The notes beneath the pieces were generated by a model that saw only the letters and a list, made by a program, of their open reading frames with translations, did not search any database and had not been told where the DNA came from. A stretch of DNA of 64,000 bases from Nocardia abscessus (GTDB taxonomy: Bacteria > Actinomycetota > Actinomycetes > Mycobacteriales > Mycobacteriaceae), in assembly GCF_015477775.1 (NCBI RefSeq), contig NZ_JADLQO010000015.1:124001-188000 (forward strand). The letters are read 5' to 3'. Position numbers and translations under genes: made by a program. Shown here in pieces: positions 18,088-25,210 of the stretch (positions are counted from its first letter, which is position 1; every line of letters starts with the position of its first letter).

Positions 18088-19387
18088 GGTCGTGACTTTC
18101 GGACGCGTGCGCCCAGACCAGCGGATCGGGCCGGAAGCGGACCACCAGGTTTCCGTCATCGAGCTCGGCGCTGTGGACCGTGCACCGCCGCAATACCGGC
18201 GCCAGGCGCACCCGGCGCCGGACACCGTCCGCTCCCACGATCAAATCGTCCTCCACTCGGCCAAGGCGCAACGTGGCGGCGTCGACCACCGGCAGGTGCA
18301 TGCGCAGCGCGTACACCGCGTGCAATCCGGTGCCGGATTCCCGGAGAACCAGCGGTTCGCCGGAACTCGCGTCGACCTCCGTCTGATTGTCGCTCAGCAT
18401 AAGCGCAGCGTCGCCGGTATCGCCCGCCGAGTCCGTCGCGTACGACAGCGCGGCCAGCGAGTTCAGCCCGATCGGCTCGGGACCGGCGTGCTGCGCGATC
18501 AGCACCGGGATACCCCGCATCTTGCTCCGCAACTCGGCGATGACGTCCGATTGCTCGCCGCGCCGATTCGAATACCACTGCACCGCCGGATGTTCGGCTC
18601 CGGCGGGATCGCCGGGCGGTGCGAGTTCGGGTAGCACCTTGTTCACCACCACGGCGTCCAGCCGCAGGCCCAGCAGCGCCGCGGCGGAACGCACCCGCTC
18701 CGATTCGGCCACCGCGACTCGCTCGGCGACGGTGATCAACCGCGCCCCCGTGCGCCGATGGTCGGCGAGCAGGTCGCGAACCTCCGTGACCGCCTTGACG
18801 ATCCGCTCCACCGTCGCGGCGAGCACGGCGCGGCGCAGGTCGGTGCCGACGGCGCTCATCGCCCGCGCGTGTGGAGGCCACATCCGCTCGACGTAGCCGA
18901 GCAGGGTGCCGGGGGCGGTGACGATGCGCAGCATGTCCGCCGAGGGCGGGCAATCGACGACGATGAGATCCCAATCGTCCTCCGCGGCGAACTGGGTGAT
19001 CTCCACCAGCATCAGCAGTTCCTGCACACCGGGCAATCCGGTCAGCTCGGCCGGGTCCAGCGCGGCGAGGTCGAAACCGTGCTCGTGCCCGCGGCCGGTG
19101 GCGACCATCCGCACCACGTCGCGGAAACGGTCCTCGAGCAGCGCGAGCGAGTCCACCTCGATCACGTCCAGACCGGGCAGCACGGTGGCGACGCCGGGCA
19201 CCGCGCCCGGGTCGTGCGGGAAACGGAAGCCCAGCGCGTCGCCGAGCGAATGCGCCTGGTCGAGCGATGCGACCAGCACACGACGGCCCGCTCCGGCCTC
19301 GGCCATGGCGGTGGCGCACGCGAGCGTGGTCTTGCCTACGCCACCCTTGCCGATGAACAGTTCGACCCGGGTCTCGTGCGCGGTCAG
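18077..19387 (-). CDS. ArsA/GET3-like P-loop ATPase (Rv2184c-like), CTG start
   Basis: A 436-aa ATPase of the deviant Walker A (SIMIBI) class. The P-loop GKGGVGKT is at residues 13-20, followed by a switch region and DLIVVDCPPSADMLR (switch II). The first ATG (19306) lies after the P-loop, so a protein starting there would be dead. Reading back in frame there is no ATG, GTG or TTG before a stop at 19424-19426. The only reasonable start is CTG 19387, which overlaps the TGA of the upstream SRPBCC gene (CTGA). Members of this class insert or chaperone membrane proteins or resist arsenite; here it sits in a conserved mycobacterial envelope cluster. Confidence 0.85.
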   Translation of the reverse strand: MTAHETRVELFIGKGGVGKTTLACATAMAEAGAGRRVLVASLDQAHSLGDALGFRFPHDPGAVPGVATVLPGLDVIEVDSLALLEDRFRDVVRMVATGRGHEHGFDLAALDPAELTGLPGVQELLMLVEITQFAAEDDWDLIVVDCPPSADMLRIVTAPGTLLGYVERMWPPHARAMSAVGTDLRRAVLAATVERIVKAVTEVRDLLADHRRTGARLITVAERVAVAESERVRSAAALLGLRLDAVVVNKVLPELAPPGDPAGAEHPAVQWYSNRRGEQSDVIAELRSKMRGIPVLIAQHAGPEPIGLNSLAALSYATDSAGDTGDAALMLSDNQTEVDASSGEPLVLRESGTGLHAVYALRMHLPVVDAATLRLGRVEDDLIVGADGVRRRVRLAPVLRRCTVHSAELDDGNLVVRFRPDPLVWAHASESHDHDR

Positions 19388-19818
19388 CCTTCGACCCGTT
19401 TCTTCAGTTCCTTCAGCGCGGTATCAGTGATCACTTTCTCGGCCTTGCGCTTGAACATGCCGATCATCGGGATGTTCAGGTCGACGGTCAGCGTGTAGAC
19501 GACCTCGGTGCCGCCGGGCCGATCGATCAACTCGTAGGTGCCGTTCTGCGCCTTCTGCAGATCGCCGCTGAGCAACCGCCAGCTGACCGCCTTGCGGTCG
19601 GCGCGCCAGTCGTAGGACAGCACATAGGTGTCCTTGACCACCCCGGCGTCCAGCACGAACCGCGCGGTCTTGGCCAAACCGTCCGGGCCCGCCTCCAGCA
19701 CCTCGACCGACTTCGCCGCCGATACCCACTCCGGGTAGGACTCCAGATCGGCGATAACGGACATCACCTGCTGCGACGGGGCCTCGATGACGATCGATCT
19801 CTGGGTCCTGTCGGCCAT
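19384..19818 (-). CDS. SRPBCC-family lipid-binding protein (Rv2185c/TB16.3-like)
   Basis: A 144-aa START/Bet v1-like fold (polyketide cyclase/dehydrase family) with the usual pattern: IEAPSQQVMSVIADLESYPEW at the start, a central beta-sheet (SWRLLSGDLQKAQNGTYEL) and a long C-terminal helix (AEKVITDTALKELKKRVEG). Such proteins bind hydrophobic ligands. ATG 19818 is chosen over an upstream ATG at 19881 because the extension is basic and unrelated. It is followed by the ArsA-like ATPase with a CTGA overlap, the same pairing as Rv2185c-Rv2184c. Confidence 0.88.
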   Translation of the reverse strand: MADRTQRSIVIEAPSQQVMSVIADLESYPEWVSAAKSVEVLEAGPDGLAKTARFVLDAGVVKDTYVLSYDWRADRKAVSWRLLSGDLQKAQNGTYELIDRPGGTEVVYTLTVDLNIPMIGMFKRKAEKVITDTALKELKKRVEG

Positions 19819-19855
19819 GCGGACAGCGGTTCCTTTCAGCGTCGGTGCTGGTAGA

Positions 19856-20239
19856 TCACGCCAGCGGCGCGGGAGCGACACCGGCGGGGCGATCGGCCTC
19901 CAGCCGGGACTTCAGTTCGAACGCCATGTTCCTGCCCGCGACCCGGCGTGCCCGGTTGGCCGCGGCCAGCTTGCCGACGGGCAACGCGGGCTGCGGCTCG
20001 GCATGCAGGAAGTAGTGCAGGATCACCCCGTCGAGCGAGGGCTCCAGCCACACCTCCATGGTTCCGGTCAGCGCCCCCGCCACCGCCCAGCGGATTCCTT
20101 TCTCGGCCCGGTCCTCCCGGACCTCCAAGTCCAGGTCCGGCCACCAGCGGCGCCACGTGTTCGGTCCCGCCAGCAGTTCGGCCACGGCGGCCCCCGATGC
20201 GGCGACGAACGTCTGATCTGCGACCTGGATACTGCTCAC
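19856..20239 (-). CDS. SRPBCC-family protein (Rv2186c-like)
   Basis: A 127-aa second SRPBCC/polyketide-cyclase-like protein. GTG 20239 gives a sequence opening SSIQVADQTFVAASGAAVAE and containing NTWRRWWPDLDLEVREDR, typical of these ligand-binding folds. It precedes the Rv2185c-like gene by 37 bases. The larger frame reaching 21148 is the antisense-frame shadow of pimB' and not part of this gene. In M. tuberculosis fadD15 sits between this gene and pimB'; I see no acyl-CoA ligase here. Confidence 0.8.
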   Translation of the reverse strand: MSSIQVADQTFVAASGAAVAELLAGPNTWRRWWPDLDLEVREDRAEKGIRWAVAGALTGTMEVWLEPSLDGVILHYFLHAEPQPALPVGKLAAANRARRVAGRNMAFELKSRLEADRPAGVAPAPLA

Positions 20240-20268
20240 TCCGCTGAGCGTAGTAGATGCGACGCGGA

Positions 20269-21396
20269 TCACCGCAGCAGCTGTCGCAGGCGCGCGCCCA
20301 GGGTGTCCCAGCGCCACTGCTGCTCGACGAACGCACGCCCCGCCGCGCCCATCCGTGCGGCGGCGTCCCGATCGGACAGGATCGCCACCAGCGCGTCCGC
20401 GATCTGCTGCACGGAGCGGCCGTCCACCACGCGGCCGGTCTTGCCCTCGATCACCGTTTCCGGCGCGCCACCGGAATTGCCCGCCACCACCGGGACGCCG
20501 GACGCGGACGCCTCCAGGTAGACGATGCCGAGACCCTCCACGTCCAGTCCCGCGCCCCTGGTCCGGCAGGGCATCGCGAAGACGTCGGCCAGGGTGTGAT
20601 GCGCGGCCAGCTCGCCGGACGGGACGCGGCCGGTGAACACCACGTCGTCGGCGACGCCCGCGGCGACCGCGAGGGCGCGCAGCTTGTCCTCGAAGGGGCC
20701 GCCGCCCGCGATCACCAGCACCGCGCCCTCGACCCGCTCGCGGACCTCGCGCATCGCGAGGATCAGCGCGTCCTGACCCTTCCGCGGCACCAGGCGCGAC
20801 AGGCACAGGACGGTCGGACGGTCGCCCAAGCCGTAACGGTCGCGCAGCTCGGCCCGTGCGGCCGGATCCGGACGGAACACCTCGGTGTCCACGCCGGGCG
20901 GCAGATACTCCAGCGCCGCGTTCGCCCCGAACGCGGAGGCGAACCGGCGGCGGGTGTAGCGGCTCACGTAGGTGACCACGTCGGTGTGCTCGCCGATGGC
21001 ACGCAGCGCCTGCCTGGCGCCCGGCAGCATCGACCAGCCGACCTCGTGGCCGTGGGTGCTGGCCAGAATTCGTTCGGCGCCCGCACGCCGGAGCGCGGGC
21101 GACATCAGCGCCAGCGGCGCCGCCGCACCGAACCACACCGTGTCGCACTTCTCGCTGCGCAGCAGACGCGTGGCGCGGCGCAGCACCAGCGGCGTCGGCA
21201 GCATCAGCGTGGTGGGGTGGCGAACCACCTGGAACTTCTGCTTGGCATCGAACTTCAGATGGCTGTCGCCACGCCAGCGCGGAGCGTAGACCACCAGGTC
21301 ATCCGGGGGCAGCTCACCGGCCAAAGCCTGCAGATATGACTGGATACCGCCCGGCCGCGGCGGGAAATCATTGGTAACCAGCAGAGTTCGGGCCAT
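20269..21396 (-). CDS. pimB': Phosphatidylinositol mannoside mannosyltransferase PimB' (GT4)
   Basis: A 375-aa GT4 glycosyltransferase that adds the second mannose to PIM1 from GDP-mannose at the cytoplasmic face. The N-terminal Rossmann domain opens with LLVTNDFPPRPGGIQSYL, and the C-terminal nucleotide-sugar domain has LSRLVPRKGQD, PCRTRGAGLDVEGLGIVYLEA (with the EX7E motif) and SGGAPETV. The length matches Rv2188c. ATG 21396 is the natural start; the upstream extension of the frame runs into an intergenic repeat. It belongs to the lipomannan/LAM pathway together with mptA in this window. Confidence 0.93.
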   Translation of the reverse strand: MARTLLVTNDFPPRPGGIQSYLQALAGELPPDDLVVYAPRWRGDSHLKFDAKQKFQVVRHPTTLMLPTPLVLRRATRLLRSEKCDTVWFGAAAPLALMSPALRRAGAERILASTHGHEVGWSMLPGARQALRAIGEHTDVVTYVSRYTRRRFASAFGANAALEYLPPGVDTEVFRPDPAARAELRDRYGLGDRPTVLCLSRLVPRKGQDALILAMREVRERVEGAVLVIAGGGPFEDKLRALAVAAGVADDVVFTGRVPSGELAAHHTLADVFAMPCRTRGAGLDVEGLGIVYLEASASGVPVVAGNSGGAPETVIEGKTGRVVDGRSVQQIADALVAILSDRDAAARMGAAGRAFVEQQWRWDTLGARLRQLLR

Positions 21397-21442
21397 GCGC
21401 AACAAAATACTGTGTTGGTTTTTCCAGCGCCTGCGGCGCTGG

Positions 21443-21595
21443 GTGTTCGCGGCCCCTTGGTGGCTCGCGTCCGAGCGACCGCCGCTTGCTCCTTCGTCGC
21501 AGACGCGGCGGCCACTCGGACGCGAGCCGGGCCGCGAACGGCGCATGCTCGGTCTCGCTTCGCTCGGAACCGGTGGTTGGGCCGGTGTGGTTGCG
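21443..21595 (+). repeat. Dispersed intergenic hairpin repeat, copy A
   Basis: About 153 bp, highly similar to the copy at 38589-38741 and, without its core, to 28702-28783. It contains a long inverted repeat: an outer arm GTTCGCGGCCC / GGGCCGCGAAC and an inner 24-bp arm starting GGCTCGCGTCCGAG. In this copy the inner arms differ at two positions. A conserved tail with TCTCGCTTCGCTCG and a GTGTGGTTGCG end follows. It lies between pimB' and the metallopeptidase-like gene, both on the minus strand. Confidence 0.85.
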
Positions 21596-21671
21596 AGGGA
21601 GAGGGCCGTACACGGACTTCGTTTCGCCCGAAACCGTCGCCGGAGCCTGTTTGATTCGTGGGAACTCGACG

Positions 21672-22673
21672 TCAGGCGGTTCGGGCTCGGAGCCAGGCGC
21701 GCCAGTCATCGATGAACTCGGTGCGGGTGGCGCCGAGGACTTCACGGAGGATCTGGTCCTCGGTGGCCGGATCCTGCTTGCCCGCCGCGATGCGGTGGTA
21801 GAGCTGGACGAGGCGGGGCCGGTCGTATTTCTCGGCTACGAAAGCGCAGATCGACCAGGCTTTTTCGTAGGTGAAGGCGGCGTCTGGGCCGGAGAAATCG
21901 GCGTCGGCGGGCAGATCGGCGGGAATCCGGCCCGCGTGCGCATGGGCGGTGAGAGTGGGAGCGACCTCGGCGAACCGCAGCGCCTCGCGATGGTGCGCGG
22001 TGTAGTCGGCGAAGCCTTCCAGCATCCACAGCGGGGCGCCGTCGACGGTGTCGGCGCGGGCCGCGATGTGCGTGAGTTCGTGCCGCAGCAGGCTGGCCAT
22101 GCCCTCGGGATCGAGGCGGCGCCCGGTGTCGGGACCGAAGACGACGCGTTGACCGGTGGGCCGGCTGCCCGGCGTGAACGGGTCGGCGATCGAGGCGGCG
22201 GCGACCTCGGCGGGCAGCAGATCGGCCGAGCGCAACAGAGCGGCGAACTCGGACGGGGACGAAGCAACGACGACGAGCGCGGACTGCGCCCATCCCGGCC
22301 CCCACACGTCGGTCACCGCGGAGATGGCATCGGCGAGCGCGCGCTCCAGGACATCGATCTCGATCCGCTGGTCGGGATGGCCGACGACCAGGGACTGCCG
22401 CCCGTCACCGGTCGGCACCGGGCGGGCGACGATCGGTCCGAACGGTTCGACGATGCGCCGCACCTCGGCCAGCCGGGGATCGGCGGCCGCGGCCTGGCCC
22501 ACGGCCTCGGCCGCACCCGGTTCAGCGGCTCGCAGTTTCGGTAGCGCCGTGTTCGGCAGCATGATCAGCGCGACGCACACGCCGGTCAGCGCCACGACCA
22601 TCGCGACGGTGAGGCAGAATTCGAATCGCCGCCGCGCCGACCACCAGGCCCGCAACTTCCGCATTCCGCTCAT
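21672..22673 (-). CDS. Membrane-anchored HExxH metallopeptidase-like protein
   Basis: A 333-aa protein. A single N-terminal membrane segment (residues about 18-38, FCLTVAMVVALTGVCVALIML) follows a basic start, so the rest is expected outside the cell. The zinc motif HELTHIA and, some 20 residues later, the WMLEGFADY glutamate are the gluzincin signature (HExxH...E). The C-terminus has a helical DPATEDQILREVLG segment typical of peptidase-MA-like proteins. It lies between ripC and pimB', the place of Rv2189c in M. tuberculosis, though I cannot confirm homology. The substrate is unknown. Confidence 0.75.
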   Translation of the reverse strand: MSGMRKLRAWWSARRRFEFCLTVAMVVALTGVCVALIMLPNTALPKLRAAEPGAAEAVGQAAAADPRLAEVRRIVEPFGPIVARPVPTGDGRQSLVVGHPDQRIEIDVLERALADAISAVTDVWGPGWAQSALVVVASSPSEFAALLRSADLLPAEVAAASIADPFTPGSRPTGQRVVFGPDTGRRLDPEGMASLLRHELTHIAARADTVDGAPLWMLEGFADYTAHHREALRFAEVAPTLTAHAHAGRIPADLPADADFSGPDAAFTYEKAWSICAFVAEKYDRPRLVQLYHRIAAGKQDPATEDQILREVLGATRTEFIDDWRAWLRARTA

Positions 22674-22691
22674 CCGCGGACTCCGGCCCGG

Positions 22692-22715
22692 CGCGCGGCG
22701 GCGAGGCGCCGCGCG
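22692..22715. terminator. Possible hairpin terminator after ripC
   Basis: A perfect 9-bp GC-only inverted repeat (22692-22700 with 22707-22715, 6-base loop) lies about 105 bases downstream of the ripC stop and just upstream of the next minus-strand start. It has no T-run, so the call is tentative. Confidence 0.35.
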
Positions 22716-22820
22716 GCGGCCGGTGTGACGAATCGACCGCGCGGACCGCTCATCGTCGTCCGTTGCCGGTCGGTCGTGCCGTGGAAGGCGCTTTGCCGCT
22801 GGTTGGCTCGCTCACGACGC

Positions 22821-23885
22821 CTAGTATCGCCGAGCCGAATGGTAGGGCGTCGAACTGAGGGGTGCGACCGCGACGGGAACGCCGAAGGTGGAGGCGTGCA
22901 GCATGAGACCGTTGCCCGCGTAGATGCCCACGTGCGAGATGTCGGAGTAGAAGAACACGACGTCGCCGGGCTGCAGATCGTCTTTGGCCACGGGGGTGCC
23001 GTAGCCGGCCTGCTGCGAACTGGTCCGGGGCACGTTCTTGCCGACCTGCTTGAACGCCCACTGGACCAGACCGGAGCAGTCGAACTGGTTCGGACCGGTG
23101 GCGCCCCAGACGTACGGGTCGCCGACCCGGGTGAGCCCCGCGGCCAGCGCACTGGTGCCGCTGCCGGGAACGAGACCCTGCAGGAGGGTGTCGCGGTCGA
23201 AACCGGGCGGGAACGGCGAGCCCGCGAGGGCCGACTTGTCCTTGGCCGACAGCGCGCCCCAGGCCTCCACCACCTCGGCGACGGCGCCGCCGAGGTCGTC
23301 GCGCTTGCGTTCCAGGTCGATGCGCACCGCGTCGGCCTTCTGCGCGGCGGCGCGGGCGGCGTCGGCGGCGGTGCGGGCCGCCGATTCGGCCGCGGTCGCG
23401 GCGTCGGTGGCCTTCGTGTAGTGCTCGAGCTGCTCGGAGGTCTGCGCGGACACCACATCCAGGGTGGACATCTGGTCGAGCAGTTGTTGTGGCGAGTCGC
23501 TGACCAGCACGGCGAACAGGCGATTGGTGCGGGCGCCCTGATAGGCGGCGATAGCGGTGCGGTCGATGACGGGCTGATACCGGCGGACTTCGTCGCGGGC
23601 TCGGTCGACCATGTCGGTGCTGGCGGCGAGCCGCTCGTCGGCGTCGCGCTGCACGGCGAGCTTCGCGTCCAACTCGGCTTCCGCGCCGAGTACCTGCTGG
23701 TTGAGCTGCTCGGACTGACGGGACAGATCGATCATCCGCTGCACGGCTTCGGTGGCGGTGCTGGGAAGCGCTACCGGATCCGCTCCGGCCGGACCGCCAC
23801 TGTAGAGGCCCGCGGCCAGCATTCCGGCGGCCAGCGCCCCTCCCACCAGACGTTTGGTGTGCTGTCTCCGGTGATGTGCAGCCAC
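22821..23885 (-). CDS. ripC: NlpC/P60 peptidoglycan endopeptidase RipC-like
   Basis: A 354-aa secreted peptidoglycan hydrolase. A signal peptide (basic start, GGALAAGMLAAGLYSGG, cleavage near AGA-DP) is followed by a long coiled coil (about residues 45-210, rich in Ala/Glu/Gln) that probably blocks or targets the enzyme. The C-terminal NlpC/P60 domain has the catalytic Cys in QFDCSGLVQW and the His in ISHVGIYAG. The arrangement matches Rv2190c, which is activated by FtsEX in mycobacteria. The upstream region carries a promoter/leader motif shared with the next NlpC/P60 gene. Confidence 0.92.
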   Translation of the reverse strand: MAAHHRRQHTKRLVGGALAAGMLAAGLYSGGPAGADPVALPSTATEAVQRMIDLSRQSEQLNQQVLGAEAELDAKLAVQRDADERLAASTDMVDRARDEVRRYQPVIDRTAIAAYQGARTNRLFAVLVSDSPQQLLDQMSTLDVVSAQTSEQLEHYTKATDAATAAESAARTAADAARAAAQKADAVRIDLERKRDDLGGAVAEVVEAWGALSAKDKSALAGSPFPPGFDRDTLLQGLVPGSGTSALAAGLTRVGDPYVWGATGPNQFDCSGLVQWAFKQVGKNVPRTSSQQAGYGTPVAKDDLQPGDVVFFYSDISHVGIYAGNGLMLHASTFGVPVAVAPLSSTPYHSARRY

Positions 23886-23941
23886 AGCCCGCGGTGCCCC
23901 GTTCTCTCGTGAAGCGATCTCTCGTGAAACCGACGCGGAGG

Positions 23942-24011
23942 CCTTCCTGAACTCCGGGGTTTGCGCGCCGAAAACCCGGGGTAATCAGTGGAAGGTCTCG
24001 GTTAGGTTACG
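23942..24011 (-). promoter_or_regulatory. Promoter and structured leader of ripC
   Basis: The 19-bp box at 23993-24011 (minus strand CGTAACCT...CGAGACCT) matches 16 of 19 positions of a box upstream of the second NlpC/P60 gene. It contains a TAACCT -10-like hexamer. The predicted transcript begins near a stem formed by CCTTCC and GGAAGG (23990-23995 with 23942-23947), enclosing an inner hairpin built on GGGTTT/AAACCC. The box is 108 bases from the ATG. Confidence 0.55.
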
Positions 24012-24104
24012 GAACGGCCGTGGTCGATGTCCAGTAGAGAACGAAACGATCACGCCGACCGTGTCGCGGTCGGGCCGCGCGATCGCGGCCCGACCAGCTG
24101 CTTC

Positions 24105-24674
24105 TCAGAAGCGGCGAGCGCCCGCGATCGGCATGGAGGAGATCGGCGCCACCTGCACGGGCGTGCCGGAGGTGGCCGCGTGCACCACGTTGCCGTCGCC
24201 GGCGTAGAGGCCGGAGTGGCCGCCGCCGTAGAACGAGACGACGTCGCCCGGCTGCAGGTTGTCCAGCGACACCGGGCTGCCCGCGGCGAGCTGCGCGCCG
24301 CTGGTGCGCGGGAGCTCGACGCCCGCCTGGCGGTAGGACCACTGGACGAGGCCGGAGCAGTCGAACGCGTTGGGGCCCGCGGCGCCGTAGACGTACGGCG
24401 AGCCGACCTTGCTGAGCGCGGCGTCCAGGGCGACCTCGCCGGAGGACTTGGGGGCGGTGAACGGGAGGGGAGCGGGACCGGGCAGCTCGAGGCCCGGGAG
24501 AGCCGGCGGGACCGGGATCTCGTTCGGAACGTCGAAGGTTCCCACGCCGGGGATGCTCACCGGCTGGGCCGACGCGGGGGCTGCGGGCAGCAGGAACGCG
24601 CCGATGGTGGCAGCGCCGACGGCCCCGGCGGCAACAGCGCGCTGTGCGTGACGCTTGACGGCGTTGGTCGTCAT
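24105..24674 (-). CDS. Small secreted NlpC/P60 hydrolase
   Basis: A 189-aa secreted enzyme with a signal peptide (GAVGAATIGAFLLPAAPASAQ), a Pro-rich linker (about residues 35-75) and a C-terminal NlpC/P60 domain with Cys in AFDCSGLVQW and His in GGHSGLYAG. Unlike RipC it has no coiled coil. ATG 24674 follows TTGGGAGTA; the upstream ATG at 24740 lies inside the leader. It resembles RipD/RipB-type enzymes in size, but the catalytic residues are intact, unlike RipD. It is tandem with ripC (220 bases apart), with its own promoter and leader. Confidence 0.9.
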   Translation of the reverse strand: MTTNAVKRHAQRAVAAGAVGAATIGAFLLPAAPASAQPVSIPGVGTFDVPNEIPVPPALPGLELPGPAPLPFTAPKSSGEVALDAALSKVGSPYVYGAAGPNAFDCSGLVQWSYRQAGVELPRTSGAQLAAGSPVSLDNLQPGDVVSFYGGGHSGLYAGDGNVVHAATSGTPVQVAPISSMPIAGARRF

Positions 24675-24694
24675 GATGCGGTACTCCCAATCTG

Positions 24695-24787
24695 CCTCAC
24701 GACGCCGGCACCCGGTGGTGCCGCGGGACTTCGTCGGCACCGCACCGATCGGCGCGGCGGACTCCGTGAGGTCTCGAAAAGGTTACG
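24695..24787 (-). promoter_or_regulatory. Promoter and structured leader of the small NlpC/P60 gene
   Basis: The box at 24769-24787 (minus strand CGTAACCT...CGAGACCT) is the partner of the ripC box. TAACCT is the likely -10. The RNA would start next to CCTCACG, which pairs with CGTGAGG (24765-24771 with 24695-24701) to close a roughly 77-base domain containing a CGGCACC/GGTGCCG hairpin. The ATG is 95 bases from the box. A leader-based control (attenuation, protein or ligand) is possible; it does not match any riboswitch I can recognise. Confidence 0.5.
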
Positions 24788-25210
24788 AACACATCACGGT
24801 CATTTGTAAAGCGGCGGGGAATGCGAAAAGGCGATGCTCAACAAATTGTCGGCTAATCGGTGTGAGATATGTCCCATCGAATCACGAAAAGATAACGACG
24901 GGGAAATCTCGTGCCGAGGCCGAGTTCGGGCGGCTGCATCCGGCCGTCGACGCTCCGGTGGTCGATGGGGTGTTTTGCCAGGTGGCGGCAGGGAATCTGC
25001 CGTAGATCCGAGTATGGTCGCCCGTTCGTACGCTGTAGAGCCGTGCATGGTCGACACACCCGGCCGCGGGCGATCCCGTTCCTCTGGACGCGCCGCAATG
25101 TTTGATACAGTTTTCTCTCTTATGTGATCTGGGTCTCTTTCGGGTATTTCTAGATCATTTCCCGGGTATCGCCCGAGAATCCGCACGGTGTTATTCGCGC
25201 ATCGCGTGCC
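24788..25210. other. Intergenic region between divergent genes
   Basis: There is no supported gene in this 420-bp stretch between the small NlpC/P60 gene and the exonuclease gene. It is locally A/T-rich, with a TTTGATACAGTTTTC segment near 25099 that could hold a plus-strand -10 for the exonuclease gene. I see nothing else in it. Confidence 0.4.

Noticed and set aside
23886..24787. c-di-AMP (ydaO) riboswitch in front of the NlpC/P60 genes
   Set aside because: Such switches often precede NlpC/P60 genes in actinobacteria, but the conserved GGGGAACC, AATCC and CTAACCTCGTAGGCG-like segments are missing in both leaders.
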